Position numbers and translations under genes: made by a program
In this document: positions 8,792 to 19,505 of the stretch, in pieces
Numbering within the stretch: the stretch's first letter is position 1
Layout of the letters: each line of letters opens with the position of its first letter
The notes under the pieces: generated by a model
The model's input: the letters and a program-made list of their open reading frames with translations, nothing else
What the model was told of the DNA's origin: nothing
Databases searched by the model: none
Assembly: GCF_900116255.1 (NCBI RefSeq)
Contig: NZ_FPAI01000023.1
Coordinates: 1 to 46,090, forward strand
Length of the DNA: 46,090 nucleotides
Origin: Halolactibacillus miurensis
GTDB taxonomy: Bacteria > Bacillota > Bacilli > Bacillales > Amphibacillaceae
Reading direction: 5' to 3'

Positions 8792-10150
8792 CGGTAACAT
8801 AATCGTAAATGTAGAGCCTTCATCAACCACACTATCAACAAAAATCTGACCATGGTGAGCTTCAACAATATGCTTCGTGATCGATAAACCTAATCCCGTC
8901 CCCCCGGTATTTCGACTTCTTGCTTTATCGACGCGATAAAAACGTTCAAAAATACGCGGTAACACTTCTGGCTCAATGCCAATACCGTTATCTATCACTT
9001 GAATTTTAATATAACCCGACGATTCAAAAGCAGAAACCGTTACCTTTCCATCGCTGGGTGTATAGTTAATAGCGTTGTAAATGAGGTTTAGTACGACCTG
9101 CTTTAATCGGTCATAGTCTGCTGATAACATGAGCCCATGGTCACCTTCTATCATCAAGGTGATGCTTTTTTCTTTTGCTTGTACCTTTGCCATTTCAACG
9201 GATTCTTTAATTAAAGCATCCACACTAATCGTCTGGTAGTTCAAATGAAAATCGGCTTTTTCTAATTTAGATAAATCAAGTAGGTCCTGTATGAGCAATT
9301 GTAATCGGTGGCTCTCTTTATGAATAATCGAGAGAAAACGTTGTTCGAGTTGTGGGTCTAATTCATCTTCTAGCATCGTTTCAGCAAAACCTTTAATCGA
9401 CGTGATGGGTGTTCTTAGTTCATGCGAAACATTGGCTACGAAGTCTTTTCGCATTTGTTCTAAGCGTTTAAATTCTGTCACATCATGAAAAACAAGGACA
9501 GCCCCGCGCAAGTCGTGTTTCTGGTTAAAGTAAGGCGCGCCAATCACTTCTAAATGGTACGTCGTTAAATCTTTAGTGAGGGTCATTTCATTTTTAATGG
9601 GTTGTTCATATAAAAAGACTTCTTGAACCGTTTCGTGGATTTGATTTTGGGTGAGGACCTCGTAGTATAATGACTCGGTATAGCGGTCCCTTGTTAAACC
9701 AAACAAATCAACAAAGCGTTTATTGACTAAATGCACATACCCTTGTTGGTCAATCAGCATCACCCCGCTGGCCATATTTTCAATGACACTATTTAGTTGA
9801 CGGGCATGCATTTTTTCTTGACGATTCAAATCTTGTAAATGACGGGCGAGTTCATTAATAGCCCCTTGAAGTCGTCCTGTATCCGCATGAAAATCTTCGT
9901 GCACTCTGACTTTATAATTACCACTCACGAGTGACTCAATCGTATCGATGAGATGTTTTACGGGGCGTACATAATTTTTGTACACTTGATAAAATAATAA
10001 GATAATCGCAAAATAAGCACCTGTTAATAAAAAGAAGACAATGTATTGCGAACTACCTGAGACAAGCGGGACGATCGTAAACACAAGCGTGAAAAACAAC
10101 AGACTAACCGACAGGACTTGAATAAAAAACAGCCGCCGATTAGGTGTCAT
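8777..10150 (-). CDS. phoR: PhoR-type sensor histidine kinase, short form without an external domain
   Basis: PhoR phosphorylates PhoP during phosphate limitation. The 457 residues hold two membrane helices (about 8-30 and 36-56) joined by only a few residues, then HAMP (about 57-110), PAS (about 120-225), a HisKA domain with His243 in VSHELRTP, and an ATPase domain with N box (LNLIYNAINYT), G1 (DNGIGI) and G2 (GGTGLGLSI). B. subtilis PhoR is about 579 residues and carries a large domain outside the membrane; that domain is absent here. The start overlaps the phoP stop as ATGA, so translation is coupled. Context and order next to polA support the name. Confidence 0.9.
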   Translation of the reverse strand: MTPNRRLFFIQVLSVSLLFFTLVFTIVPLVSGSSQYIVFFLLTGAYFAIILLFYQVYKNYVRPVKHLIDTIESLVSGNYKVRVHEDFHADTGRLQGAINELARHLQDLNRQEKMHARQLNSVIENMASGVMLIDQQGYVHLVNKRFVDLFGLTRDRYTESLYYEVLTQNQIHETVQEVFLYEQPIKNEMTLTKDLTTYHLEVIGAPYFNQKHDLRGAVLVFHDVTEFKRLEQMRKDFVANVSHELRTPITSIKGFAETMLEDELDPQLEQRFLSIIHKESHRLQLLIQDLLDLSKLEKADFHLNYQTISVDALIKESVEMAKVQAKEKSITLMIEGDHGLMLSADYDRLKQVVLNLIYNAINYTPSDGKVTVSAFESSGYIKIQVIDNGIGIEPEVLPRIFERFYRVDKARSRNTGGTGLGLSITKHIVEAHHGQIFVDSVVDEGSTFTIMLPKEQA

Positions 10151-10842
10151 ATCTTCGGCTCCTCCATCTTATAACCAAGCCCGCGGATTGTTTTGATATA
10201 AATCGGTTGTTTCGTATCAGGTTCGATTTTTTCTCGTAAATGACTAACATGAACATCAACAATCCGGGTATCACCCGCAAAATCGTAGTTCCATACTGCG
10301 GTCAGTAATTGATCACGTGAGAGCACTTTCCCTTTGTGTTTAGCTAAATAAAACAGTAGTTCGAACTCTTTTCTAGTGAAAGTTAAAGCTTCACCGCTAA
10401 GGGTCGCTTCGTATTGCTCTGGGTAAATCGTTAAATCACCAATAGCTAAGTGCAGCGCCTCTTCTTCTTTCGGCTTATTAGTCCGACGCAAAATGGCTTT
10501 AATCCGCGCCACCACTTCTTTTGGGCTAAACGGTTTGGTTAAATAATCGTCCGCTCCAAGTTCCAAGCCTAAGATTTTATCAAACTCATCATCTTTCGCC
10601 GTCAGCATCAAGATGGGGCTATCTACTTTTTCTTGACGCAATGCTTTGGTGACATCGGTCCCTTCCATTCCTGGTAACATTAAATCAAGAACAATTAATG
10701 CATAGTCATGTTTAATCGCCTTAGCTAGTGCCTCTGTACCTGAATAAGCGACATCGGTACTAAAGCCCGCTTTCTCTATATGGTATTGTAATAAGGTGAC
10801 AATCGATTCTTCATCATCGACAATTAAGATTTTTTTACCCAA
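10147..10842 (-). CDS. phoP: PhoP-type response regulator
   Basis: PhoP is the DNA-binding partner of PhoR and controls phosphate-starvation genes. The 231 residues comprise a receiver domain (acidic pocket DDEE at 9-12, phosphoacceptor Asp53, switch Thr in MLTAKDD, and Lys in LTKPFSPKE) and an OmpR-type winged helix ending IYIKTIRGLGYKMEEP. The start at 10842 is TTG, supported by AAGGGGG 8 bases upstream and by the conserved MGKKILIVDDEE start. Two TTTAC-type direct repeats upstream suggest autoregulation. It forms a two-gene operon with phoR. Confidence 0.94.
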   Translation of the reverse strand: MGKKILIVDDEESIVTLLQYHIEKAGFSTDVAYSGTEALAKAIKHDYALIVLDLMLPGMEGTDVTKALRQEKVDSPILMLTAKDDEFDKILGLELGADDYLTKPFSPKEVVARIKAILRRTNKPKEEEALHLAIGDLTIYPEQYEATLSGEALTFTRKEFELLFYLAKHKGKVLSRDQLLTAVWNYDFAGDTRIVDVHVSHLREKIEPDTKQPIYIKTIRGLGYKMEEPKI

Positions 10843-10943
10843 CCTTTATACCCCCTTCATGTTTCGTTCATATTTATCATAGCCGTTTTATTCGATAATT
10901 GAAAGTCAGACTATTAAAACTATACGTAAAATTTCCTTTACAA

Positions 10944-10960
10944 AGTAAAGTTTTTGTAAA
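10944..10960 (-). promoter_or_regulatory. Pho-box-like direct repeats upstream of phoP
   Basis: On the minus strand TTTACA (10955-10960) and TTTACT (10944-10949) are separated by 5 bases. This is the 11-base periodicity of PhoP-binding TT(A/C/T)ACA repeats. They lie about 100 bases before the phoP start, so autoregulation by PhoP is plausible. A third TTTAC copy nearby is off the period. Confidence 0.45.
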
Positions 10961-11030
10961 GATTACTTTTCGTGATGAAGATAAGATCCACGCGAACAGG
11001 TGAAGAAAAAACGTAAGAGTAAAAAAATAA

Positions 11031-11055
11031 AAGCCACAGTAATGTACTGCGACTT
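11031..11055 (-). terminator. Rho-independent terminator after the 11065-11625 gene
   Basis: An 11-pair stem including two G-U pairs (11031-11041 with 11045-11055) is followed on the minus strand by TTATTTTTTT. It ends the transcript of the unknown exported protein and separates it from phoP. Confidence 0.8.
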
Positions 11056-11064
11056 CGGTTGAAG

Positions 11065-11625
11065 TTATTGTTTTAAGAATTCTTGTTCTTTATGTGTTTT
11101 TAACACGTGTAACATCGATTGATACGCCGTAGTTTTTAGTTCATCTGTCACATCTTCGTATGATTCTGATATAGCCCATGACTTCGTTTCATCTTCTAAG
11201 ACGGCAAAACCTTCAATGTAAGCTTGATTATCGGCTTCTGGGACGTCGCTATATAAGAGATTTTCTAGATAGAATGGCATCACTTCTTTTTTTGGATCAA
11301 CAAAAAAGTTAGGAACACCATTCTCGCTAAGTATTTGACTATACTTATCTTCAGATAACACATCAAAGTGTTCCTTTGTGAAAAGATACGCATCAACATT
11401 GCTACCAGTGAGGTCACTAAACGTCACTGTTTCAAACGTCACGTCCGCTTCTTCAAGATCAAAGTCAGGTAAGCTATTATCTGACAAAACACCAATCGTT
11501 AAAGGTACACCCTGATAACTTAATGTAACTTTTGCGTTACCTTCTGAACCGTTACTTAATACCGCAAACGATGTGATGCCAATGAATACGATCATCGCCA
11601 TAATCCCTATCCATTTTTTCTTCAT
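11065..11625 (-). CDS. Unknown exported or membrane-anchored protein
   Basis: I do not recognise this 186-residue protein. It has a basic start (MKKKW), a hydrophobic segment at about 5-24 without a lipobox Cys, and then an acidic soluble part outside the membrane. The segment may be a signal peptide, with an AVLS-NGS type region near 21-28, or a signal anchor. The body has weak likeness to small surface-stress or substrate-binding folds, too faint to name. It has its own terminators on both sides, so it is a single-gene unit. In B. subtilis the malate dehydrogenase gene lies here, between icd and phoP. Function unknown. Confidence 0.65.
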   Translation of the reverse strand: MKKKWIGIMAMIVFIGITSFAVLSNGSEGNAKVTLSYQGVPLTIGVLSDNSLPDFDLEEADVTFETVTFSDLTGSNVDAYLFTKEHFDVLSEDKYSQILSENGVPNFFVDPKKEVMPFYLENLLYSDVPEADNQAYIEGFAVLEDETKSWAISESYEDVTDELKTTAYQSMLHVLKTHKEQEFLKQ

Positions 11626-11705
11626 TCTATGGCCTCCTAGATATATGGTTGCTTTTTTATCTTATCACTTATATTATAACTCATTAACACATAAATAACA
11701 AAAAA

Positions 11706-11722
11706 AGGTTATTTTATAACCT
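11706..11722 (-). terminator. Terminator-like hairpin upstream of the unknown exported gene
   Basis: AGGTTAT (11706-11712) pairs with ATAACCT (11716-11722) around a 3-base loop and is followed on the minus strand by a T-run of at least six. It may be a second stop signal for icd transcripts, or an attenuator for the gene starting at 11625. Confidence 0.55.
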
Positions 11723-11807
11723 AGATTTCATCGGCGTTTACCAACACAGTGTCAACAACCTATTGAAGTCATAAAAGTAATCGATTATTCTTTAGAACAT
11801 AGAAAAA

Positions 11808-11834
11808 CGGATAACGATGTGTTATCGTTATCCG
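11808..11834 (-). terminator. Rho-independent terminator after icd
   Basis: An 11-bp perfect stem (11808-11818 with 11824-11834) with a 5-base loop is followed on the minus strand by TTTTTCT. It ends the ytwI-citZ-icd transcript. Confidence 0.9.
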
Positions 11835-11847
11835 CTTAGCGACGTTA

Positions 11848-13122
11848 TTATTTATTCATGTTAGAAATTAACGCATCCGCAAATTCACTTGTTTTCACTT
11901 CAGTTGCCCCGTCCATCAGACGCGCAAAATCATACGTCACGACTTTAGAACCAATCGTGTGATCCATTGCTTTCGTGATTAAGTCAGCTGCTTCATTCCA
12001 ACCTAAGTGTTCTAGCATCAGGACACCAGAGAGAATAACAGACGATGGATTTACTTTATCTAAACCAGCATATTTAGGTGCTGTTCCGTGTGTCGCTTCA
12101 AAAATTGCATGGCCAGTTTCGTAATTAATATTCGCCCCTGGCGCAATACCAATACCACCCACTTGAGCCGCAAGAGCATCTGAAATGTAATCCCCATTTA
12201 AGTTCATCGTCGCCACAACATCAAATTCTTTTGGACGTGTGAGAATCTGTTGTAAGAAAATATCGGCAATCGCGTCTTTGACGATAATTTTACCTGCTGC
12301 CTCAGCTTCTGCTTGCGCTTTGTCAGCTGCCTCTTTTCCTTCTGCTTCAACGATGTTATCATACGTTGCCCACGTGAAGACTTGGTCTTTGAATTCTGTA
12401 TCAGCTAATTCATAACCCCAGTTTTTAAAGGCCCCTTCTGTGAACTTCATGATATTTCCTTTATGCACGAGGGTCACGCTCTTACGACCTTCTTTAATCG
12501 CATAATCAATCGCTGCACGCACAAGACGTTTTGTTCCTTCTTCAGATACTGGTTTCACACCAATACCAGATGTTTCTGGGAAGCGAATATTTGTCACACC
12601 CATTTCATTTTGTAAGAAATCAATGACTTTCTTCACCTCATCAGAACCTTTCGCCCACTCAATACCCGCATAAATATCTTCCGTATTTTCACGGAAGATG
12701 ACCATATCCGTGTCTTCTGGACGTTTAACTGGTGATGGTACGCCATCAAAGTAACGGACTGGACGTAAGCATGTGAATAAATCTAGTTTTTGACGTAAAG
12801 CAACGTTTAACGAACGAATCCCGCCACCAATCGGCGTTGTAAGTGGACCTTTAATCGCAATTTTATATTCACGAATAGCATCGAGTGTTGCTTCTGGTAA
12901 CCACTCACCTGTTTCGTTAAAGGCTTTTTCTCCCGCAAGTACTTCTTTCCAGACGATTGATTTTTCGCCATGATAAGCTTTATTTACAGCTGCCTCAAGT
13001 ACACGACTGGCTGCATTCCAAATATCAGGACCGGTTCCGTCTCCTTCAATAAATGGAATAATAGCATGGTTGGGTGTAATGACCTTCCCTTGTTCTACGG
13101 TAATTTTTTCACCTTGTGTCAT
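11848..13122 (-). CDS. icd: Isocitrate dehydrogenase (NADP-type)
   Basis: Icd converts isocitrate to 2-oxoglutarate with NADP. The 424 residues match the bacterial enzyme. The substrate loop [26 protein letters not shown] contains the phosphorylatable-type Ser, and [32 protein letters not shown]-like and GTAPKYAG blocks follow. Family knowledge links the coenzyme-binding region after [10 protein letters not shown] to NADP use; I did not test the specificity residues. It starts after AAGGAGG, 41 bases downstream of citZ. The usual third gene, mdh, is missing after it. Confidence 0.96.
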   Translation of the reverse strand: MTQGEKITVEQGKVITPNHAIIPFIEGDGTGPDIWNAASRVLEAAVNKAYHGEKSIVWKEVLAGEKAFNETGEWLPEATLDAIREYKIAIKGPLTTPIGGGIRSLNVALRQKLDLFTCLRPVRYFDGVPSPVKRPEDTDMVIFRENTEDIYAGIEWAKGSDEVKKVIDFLQNEMGVTNIRFPETSGIGVKPVSEEGTKRLVRAAIDYAIKEGRKSVTLVHKGNIMKFTEGAFKNWGYELADTEFKDQVFTWATYDNIVEAEGKEAADKAQAEAEAAGKIIVKDAIADIFLQQILTRPKEFDVVATMNLNGDYISDALAAQVGGIGIAPGANINYETGHAIFEATHGTAPKYAGLDKVNPSSVILSGVLMLEHLGWNEAADLITKAMDHTIGSKVVTYDFARLMDGATEVKTSEFADALISNMNK

Positions 13123-13163
13123 TTAGATTTCCTCCTTGAGTTTTGTATATAGGTAAACGTTAA

Positions 13164-14279
13164 TTAACGTTTATTCACGGGTTTAAATGTTTGATTCATC
13201 GGACCAACATACTCTGCCCTTGGGCGTATGAGTCGATTATTAGCATATTGTTCAAGCATATGGGCAATCCATCCAGATGTTCGACTCATCGCAAAAATCG
13301 GCGTAAATAAGTCATGTGGAACACCTAAAGCGTGATACATCGACGCCGAATAAAAGTCCACATTAGCCGGTAAACCTTTTGTTTCTTTGACATAGCTTTC
13401 AATTTTTTCTGACATCTCATACCAATGCGGCATGCCATTTTGTTTGGTAATTTCTTTTGACATGTCTTTTAGGTGTTTGGCCCGTGGGTCACCCTCTTTA
13501 TACACCCGGTGTCCCATACCCATAATTTTTTCTTTATTCGCGATTTTTTCTTTTACATAAGGAATCGCATTTTCAGCTGTTTCAATCTCCATCAGCATCT
13601 TGATGACTTGTTCATTTGCACCGCCGTGTAACGGTCCTTTTAACGCACTAATAGCGGCCGTTAAACCTGAATACAAATCAGATAAGGTCGCAACGCACAC
13701 ACGTGCTGTGAAAGTTGAGGCATTGAGTTCATGGTCAGCATGGAGGACAAGCGCTTTATTAAACGCTTTGCTTTCAAGTGGGTCCACATCTTTCCCGTGT
13801 AACATGTACAAGAAGTTCTCAGCGTAGCTTAAGTCTTGTTTCGGTTGAACGAGCGAATCCTTATTTCTTAGCCGATGAAACGTTGTAATAATCATCGCCA
13901 TTTTCGCTTGTAAAAGAACAGCTCGGTCAAAATTAGCCTCCCGATCTTCATGGTCATGCTCAGAATCATATAGACTCAGCATTGAAACGGCTGTTCGTAG
14001 AACATCCATCGGGTGGGCGTTTTCCACATGCATATGTTTTAACTGTTCAATAAACGACGGACTGAGTGTCATCTCATTAAACAACTGGGTTTTAAAATTA
14101 TGTAACTCTTCGTCATTGGGTAAGTGTTTATGCCATAGTAAATAAACGACTTCTTCAAATGATGCCTGTTCTGCCAGGTCATCAATACTGTAGCCTACAT
14201 AGCTTAAATTTCCTTCTTCGATTGACGTAATATCTGTTTCTGCCACAATAATACCTTCTAAACCTTTTGATGTTGACAT
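13164..14279 (-). CDS. citZ: Citrate synthase
   Basis: Citrate synthase condenses acetyl-CoA with oxaloacetate. The 371-residue, type II small-form enzyme shows the active-site blocks GPLHGGANEQV (first His), MGMGHRVYKEGDPRAKHL (second His) and the Asp region DFYSASMYHALGVP. The N-terminus MSTSKGLEGIIVAETDITSIEEG is typical of Bacillus CitZ. It lies 22 bases after the ytwI gene and 41 before icd, so the three form one operon. The start is preceded by GGGGAGGAAGAG. Confidence 0.96.
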   Translation of the reverse strand: MSTSKGLEGIIVAETDITSIEEGNLSYVGYSIDDLAEQASFEEVVYLLWHKHLPNDEELHNFKTQLFNEMTLSPSFIEQLKHMHVENAHPMDVLRTAVSMLSLYDSEHDHEDREANFDRAVLLQAKMAMIITTFHRLRNKDSLVQPKQDLSYAENFLYMLHGKDVDPLESKAFNKALVLHADHELNASTFTARVCVATLSDLYSGLTAAISALKGPLHGGANEQVIKMLMEIETAENAIPYVKEKIANKEKIMGMGHRVYKEGDPRAKHLKDMSKEITKQNGMPHWYEMSEKIESYVKETKGLPANVDFYSASMYHALGVPHDLFTPIFAMSRTSGWIAHMLEQYANNRLIRPRAEYVGPMNQTFKPVNKR

Positions 14280-14301
14280 CCCTCTTCCTCCCCTGTTGTA
14301 T

Positions 14302-14772
14302 TCAGAATAATTTTATAACGTGATCAACGATGTTCATAATCATATAAGCGATACCAGCACCAATAAGCGGTCCAACAGCTACCCCTTGTAAGAAAACAAC
14401 CGCCAAGATTGTCCCCATCACTAAAGCTGTCGTTAAATGTGGATCATTCGCAAGTAAATCAAGTCCCCCACGGGCAACAATCGATACGAACAATCCTGCT
14501 CCTAGCGCAATCCAACCGTAATAATTTTTAACACTTTCAATCAAATCAGAAAAACCAATTTCGCCTGTCGCAATCGGAATCAATACCGATAAGGTAATAA
14601 TCGTGACACCGATACTCATGCCACGTTCTTGAATGATTGGAAATAGTTTTGTGTCTAACTTAAATAACTGTATCCCTAAAAGGACATACACGGAAATAAT
14701 AATTGCTTGGTTTTTGCCAAAGTAACCAAGCAAGAGTAAGATGATTAAAAATAATGTGGATTGATTAAACAT
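14302..14772 (-). CDS. ytwI: DUF441 family membrane protein YtwI
   Basis: This is a small polytopic membrane protein with about four hydrophobic segments (MFNQSTLFLIILLLLGYFG; an IGVTIITLSVLIPIA segment; WIALGAGLFVSIVA; TALVMGTILAVVFLQGVAV). B. subtilis YtwI next to citZ looks the same; its role is unknown. The frame could open at 14802, but homologues start at the MFNQ-type Met, giving 156 residues. Neither start has an ideal ribosome site: AGGGAG lies 15 bases before the chosen one. It leads the ytwI-citZ-icd operon. Confidence 0.85.
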   Translation of the reverse strand: MFNQSTLFLIILLLLGYFGKNQAIIISVYVLLGIQLFKLDTKLFPIIQERGMSIGVTIITLSVLIPIATGEIGFSDLIESVKNYYGWIALGAGLFVSIVARGGLDLLANDPHLTTALVMGTILAVVFLQGVAVGPLIGAGIAYMIMNIVDHVIKLF

Positions 14773-14957
14773 AGCTTTTTCAAACCGCTCCCTGTTCACC
14801 ATTTGTTCTTAATTAGTATCAATCAATAACATAATCAGATACATTCACCGAATAATCTTAACATACATCGCATAAAAAATATAGTCATCTGGTATTAATT
14901 TAAGCAAATATAGCGAAATATCAGAATCTTCACCGGCTAAATATTCATTTTTTATAC

Positions 14958-14990
14958 AGTGTATCCAGAGAGTTATTCTCTGGATACACT
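14958..14990. terminator. Long perfect hairpin between fxsA and ytwI
   Basis: A 14-bp perfect stem (14958-14971 with 14977-14990) has a GTTAT loop and starts one base past the fxsA stop. The T-run is on the plus side only (TTTT); the minus side continues TGTATAAAAAA. It is probably a transcript-end or stability hairpin for fxsA rather than a classical terminator. Confidence 0.6.
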
Positions 14991-14991
14991 T

Positions 14992-15387
14992 TTAAAAACG
15001 GCGATAGGTGATGATTTGACCATTCCTCATCATCTGTTCAATTTGGCGCTTCAATAATCTTTTTAATGGTCCTCTAGTAAACGGTAAGAGTAAAGTAAAA
15101 CCAATCGCATCAGTAATGAAACCAGGCGTCAATAATAACAATCCACCAATGAGTATACAAATCCCATCAAAGATTTGTTCACCCGGCATTTCTCTTTGTT
15201 GCATACGTTCATTTGCTTTTTGCAAGGTTTCTGCCCCTTGCTGTTTCGCTAGAACCGCACCAATGAAACCTGTGAACAAAATAAAACCAAACACAGACCA
15301 CCCACCAATCAATGAACCTGCCCACAAAATAACCGCTAGCTCAAGCGCTGGCATAATCATAATCGTCAGTATAACCCATTTCCACAT
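14992..15387 (-). CDS. fxsA: FxsA family membrane protein
   Basis: FxsA proteins are small inner-membrane proteins, named for suppressing F-plasmid exclusion of phage T7; their normal role is not established. The 131 residues have hydrophobic segments at about 4-24, 27-46 and 75-100, with the family blocks LAVILWAGSLIGGW, GAVLAKQQGAETL and ILIGGLLLLTPGFITDAIGFTLLLPF. A basic tail (RGPLKRLLKRQIEQMM) should face the cytoplasm. It lies between pyk and ytwI as in B. subtilis (ytzA). GAGGGG precedes its ATG. Confidence 0.9.
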   Translation of the reverse strand: MWKWVILTIMIMPALELAVILWAGSLIGGWSVFGFILFTGFIGAVLAKQQGAETLQKANERMQQREMPGEQIFDGICILIGGLLLLTPGFITDAIGFTLLLPFTRGPLKRLLKRQIEQMMRNGQIITYRRF

Positions 15388-15511
15388 AGTATCCCCTCAC
15401 TTATCTATTGAACGTACGTCGCTTACTCTTATTTACTTGATTGCTGCTATTTTTCACTGCCTTTGTTTCATCCTGAGCTCATGCGGAATGAAAGATAAAA
15501 TTACAGACAAA

Positions 15512-15535
15512 AAGAAGAGACCGAAGTCTCTTCTT
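15512..15535 (-). terminator. Rho-independent terminator after pyk
   Basis: A 10-bp perfect stem (15512-15521 with 15526-15535) capped by a TTCG tetraloop on the minus strand is followed by TTTG. It ends the pfkA-pyk transcript. Confidence 0.9.
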
Positions 15536-15566
15536 ATTATAACAAATCTATCGTTGGTTTGGCGAA

Positions 15567-17330
15567 TTAAAGGATGCTTGCGCGCCCTGCGTAAATATCA
15601 CCTTTTTTAGCATCAATCGTAATTTCTTTACCTTCTTCGATTACATCCATCGCATTGCTGACGCCAACGATGACAGGAATCGCTAGGTCAAGACCAACAA
15701 CAGCTGCGTGTGAAGTTAAACCACCTTCAACTGTAATCACACCACTTACTTTTTCAAGTGCTGGCATCATGTCTTTATCAGTCCCTAGAGTGATTAACAC
15801 ATCGCCTACTTTTGCTTTTTCATTGGCTTCTTCTGCGTTTTTCGCAAAAACAGCACGGCCGATCGTTGATCCTTTGCCAATTCCTTGGCCACTTGTTAAG
15901 ACATCACCAATGATATGAACTTTCATCATGTTTGTTGTACCACGTTCACCAACAGGCACACCAGCAGTGATAATCACACGGTCGCCACGGTGGAATTTGT
16001 CCGTTTCAAGACCGCGTTCAATCGCAAGGTCAAGGACTTCATCCGTTGTATAAGCGAATTCACCTGTAATCGCACTTACACCCCATGATAGAGCTAAACG
16101 GCGGCTTACTTTTTCGTCAAATGTTACCGCAACGATTGGCGCTTTTGGACGGTATTTAGAAATCATACGCGCTGTTTGGCCACTGTTTGTTGGTGTAAGA
16201 ATCGCATCAACATCAAGGTTCATCGCTGTATGGTTGACTGATTGACTAATCGCATCTGTCATAGTCATTTCACTTGTTTTAGAACGACGATCTAAAATAG
16301 CTTTATGATCAAGAACTGATTCTGTTTTAAGCGCGATACGGTGCATCGTTTGAACAGCTTCTACTGGGTAATCCCCGGCAGCCGTTTCACCAGATAACAT
16401 GATCGCGTCCGTACCATCAAAGATGGCGTTCGCAACGTCAGATGCTTCTGCACGTGTTGGACGTGGGTTACGTTGCATTGAGTCTAACATTTGTGTTGCT
16501 GTAATAACTGGCTTACCAGCATTGTTACATTTTTGAATCATGTCTTTTTGAACAACCGGTACATCTTCAGGTGGGATTTCAACACCTAAGTCACCACGAG
16601 CAACCATTAAACCGTCAGCGACTTGAAGGATAGCATCTAAGTTATCGACACCTTCTTGGTTTTCAATTTTAGGAATAATGTGGATGTCTTTTCCACCATT
16701 GTTATCTAAGTGCTCACGAATCATTAACACGTCAGATGCACGACGGATAAATGAAGCCGCAACAAAGTCAACGCCTTGTTCAATACCGAAAAGAATATCT
16801 TTAGCGTCTTTGTCAGTCATCCCTGGTAAGTTAACACTTACGTTAGGTACGTTCACACCTTTTTTGTTTTTAAGTAAACCTGAGTTTAATGCTTTTGTTT
16901 TCAGTTCGTTTTGATCTTTTAGAATCTCAACAACCTCAAGTTCAATTAAACCATCATCAAGCAAGATTTTTGAACCGACGTGAACATCATTGATTAATTC
17001 AGGGTAAGTCACCGCAAATTTATCTGTTGTTCCTAAGAAAGATTCATCCATTGTGATGTTGATATGTTGATTTTTAACGATATCCACTTGACCGTCTGTC
17101 ATCGTACCTGTACGAATTTCTGGTCCTTTTGTATCTAAGAGAATCGCGACTGTTTTACCTAATTTTGCTGCTGCCTCACGGATATTTTTAATACGGGCAC
17201 CATGCTCTTCAAAGTCACCGTGCGAAAAATTTAAACGGGCAACGTTCATTCCTGCTTCGATTAACTGCTCTAATTTCTCAGTTGATTCTGAAGCCGGTCC
17301 AATTGTACATACAATTTTAGTTCTTCTCAT
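15567..17330 (-). CDS. pyk: Pyruvate kinase with C-terminal PEP-utiliser domain
   Basis: Pyk transfers phosphate from phosphoenolpyruvate to ADP, the last step of glycolysis. I set the start at 17330 ([16 protein letters not shown]), where AAGGAGG lies 9 bases upstream; the frame opening at 17363 would add 11 unsupported residues. The 587-residue protein has the barrel core with the [17 protein letters not shown] and [17 protein letters not shown] blocks and ATQMLDSM. An extra C-terminal domain of about 110 residues carries [22 protein letters not shown], the Bacillus-type swivelling domain. It lies 50 bases after pfkA in the same operon. Confidence 0.97.
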   Translation of the reverse strand: MRRTKIVCTIGPASESTEKLEQLIEAGMNVARLNFSHGDFEEHGARIKNIREAAAKLGKTVAILLDTKGPEIRTGTMTDGQVDIVKNQHINITMDESFLGTTDKFAVTYPELINDVHVGSKILLDDGLIELEVVEILKDQNELKTKALNSGLLKNKKGVNVPNVSVNLPGMTDKDAKDILFGIEQGVDFVAASFIRRASDVLMIREHLDNNGGKDIHIIPKIENQEGVDNLDAILQVADGLMVARGDLGVEIPPEDVPVVQKDMIQKCNNAGKPVITATQMLDSMQRNPRPTRAEASDVANAIFDGTDAIMLSGETAAGDYPVEAVQTMHRIALKTESVLDHKAILDRRSKTSEMTMTDAISQSVNHTAMNLDVDAILTPTNSGQTARMISKYRPKAPIVAVTFDEKVSRRLALSWGVSAITGEFAYTTDEVLDLAIERGLETDKFHRGDRVIITAGVPVGERGTTNMMKVHIIGDVLTSGQGIGKGSTIGRAVFAKNAEEANEKAKVGDVLITLGTDKDMMPALEKVSGVITVEGGLTSHAAVVGLDLAIPVIVGVSNAMDVIEEGKEITIDAKKGDIYAGRASIL

Positions 17331-17380
17331 TTGATAAATTCCTCCTTGAAATTGTAACAACACATTTATCTATTAAAAAA

Positions 17381-18349
<969 letters not shown>

Positions 18350-18380
18350 TCAATTAGCTTCTTTCTCTTTTAAAACTCAC

Positions 18381-18409
18381 TCATTATAACATATATGATG
18401 CATGAATGT
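18381..18409 (-). promoter_or_regulatory. Sigma-A-type promoter of pfkA-pyk
   Basis: On the minus strand -35 TTACAT (18404-18409) and -10 TATAAT (18381-18386) are separated by 17 bases, about 40 bases before the pfkA start. Confidence 0.65.
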
Positions 18410-18448
18410 AATTCCATCTATGATTATACATGAAAGCGGTCAAAATCT

Positions 18449-18476
18449 CACCCCTAAATCAAGAGATTTAGGGGTG
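18449..18476. terminator. Strong hairpin downstream of accA
   Basis: A 12-bp perfect stem (18449-18460 with 18465-18476) with an AAGA loop is followed by six T on the plus strand; on the minus strand the tail is AGATTTTG. It lies 74 bases past the accA stop and probably ends that transcript. Confidence 0.7.
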
Positions 18477-18549
18477 TTTTTCAAGATTATTTAATATTTT
18501 TACGAAGTTTTTAATTTTTTTCATGCGTTTTGCCTGATAGTCTTGTGAA

Positions 18550-19503
18550 TTATTCGGTTATTTCCCCGATTTTTTTATATTTCTCCCACCTTAATTCAGG
18601 TAAGGTTGACCGGTCACATTTCACTAAATAATTGAATGATTTTTCTATATACGTATCAAGATAGGCGACTTGCATCTCAAAATCACGATGCGCTCCACCT
18701 TTTACTTCTGGTATAATCTCATCAATAATTCCGAGAGCTTTTAAATCTTTGGCTGTGATTTTTAAAGACTTGGCGGCTTCTTCTGCCTTAGTCGCATCTT
18801 TCCAAAGAATACTTGCGGCACCTTCTGGAGAGATCACGGAATAAGTGGCGTTTTCTAACATATGCACATGATCAGCAAGACCAATTCCTAAAGCGCCACC
18901 ACTTCCTCCTTCACCGATGACAATAGCGATAATGGGCACAGTTAAATGCGCCATCTCCATTAAATTACGCGCGATGGCTTCCCCTTGCCCACGCTCTTCG
19001 GCACCCTTTCCAGGGTGTGCCCCCTTCGTATCAATAAAGCAAACAATCGGTCGATGAAACTTCTCTGCTAATTTCATCTGACGAATCGCTTTTCTATACC
19101 CTTCTGGATGCGGACTGGCAAAGTTACGATAAAGATTTTCTTTTGTATTTTTACCGCGTTGCTGGGCAACAACTGTCACCGGCATATCCTTGTATTTAGC
19201 GATACCCGTGATAATGGCTGGATCATCGCGGTATAGTCTATCGCCATGTAACTCAATAAAATCAGTAAATAATCGTTGAATATAATCAAGCGAGGTCGGT
19301 CTCTCTGGATGTCTCGCAATCTGAATTCGGTCCCAGATGGATAGATGTTCATATATATCGTGTTCAAGTCGCTTGAGACGTTGCTCCATCGTGTTGATTT
19401 CATCATCCAATGTCAAATGATTGTCTTCTGCCATTTTTTTTAATTCATTAATTTTCTCTTTCAATTCAATGATTGGTTTCTCAAAAGCTAGTACTTGCTT
19501 CAT
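18550..19503 (-). CDS. accA: Acetyl-CoA carboxylase carboxyltransferase subunit alpha
   Basis: AccA and AccD together move the carboxyl group from carboxybiotin to acetyl-CoA, giving malonyl-CoA for fatty acid synthesis. The 317 residues start with a helical region ([18 protein letters not shown]), then the crotonase-like core with [27 protein letters not shown] and [39 protein letters not shown] split by typical spacing. It starts two bases after the accD stop, with AAAGGACG inside accD as its ribosome site, so the two subunits are translationally coupled. Confidence 0.96.
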   Translation of the reverse strand: MKQVLAFEKPIIELKEKINELKKMAEDNHLTLDDEINTMEQRLKRLEHDIYEHLSIWDRIQIARHPERPTSLDYIQRLFTDFIELHGDRLYRDDPAIITGIAKYKDMPVTVVAQQRGKNTKENLYRNFASPHPEGYRKAIRQMKLAEKFHRPIVCFIDTKGAHPGKGAEERGQGEAIARNLMEMAHLTVPIIAIVIGEGGSGGALGIGLADHVHMLENATYSVISPEGAASILWKDATKAEEAAKSLKITAKDLKALGIIDEIIPEVKGGAHRDFEMQVAYLDTYIEKSFNYLVKCDRSTLPELRWEKYKKIGEITE

Positions 19504-19505
19504 GA

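Noticed and set aside
11706-11834. Two terminators after icd as evidence for a hidden small RNA between them
   Set aside because: No promoter and no conserved-looking structure is evident between the two hairpins; a back-up terminator explains them.
15116-15610. A 164-residue plus-strand frame opposite fxsA and pyk
   Set aside because: It is the mirror of conserved minus-strand genes and has no ribosome site or protein-like pattern.
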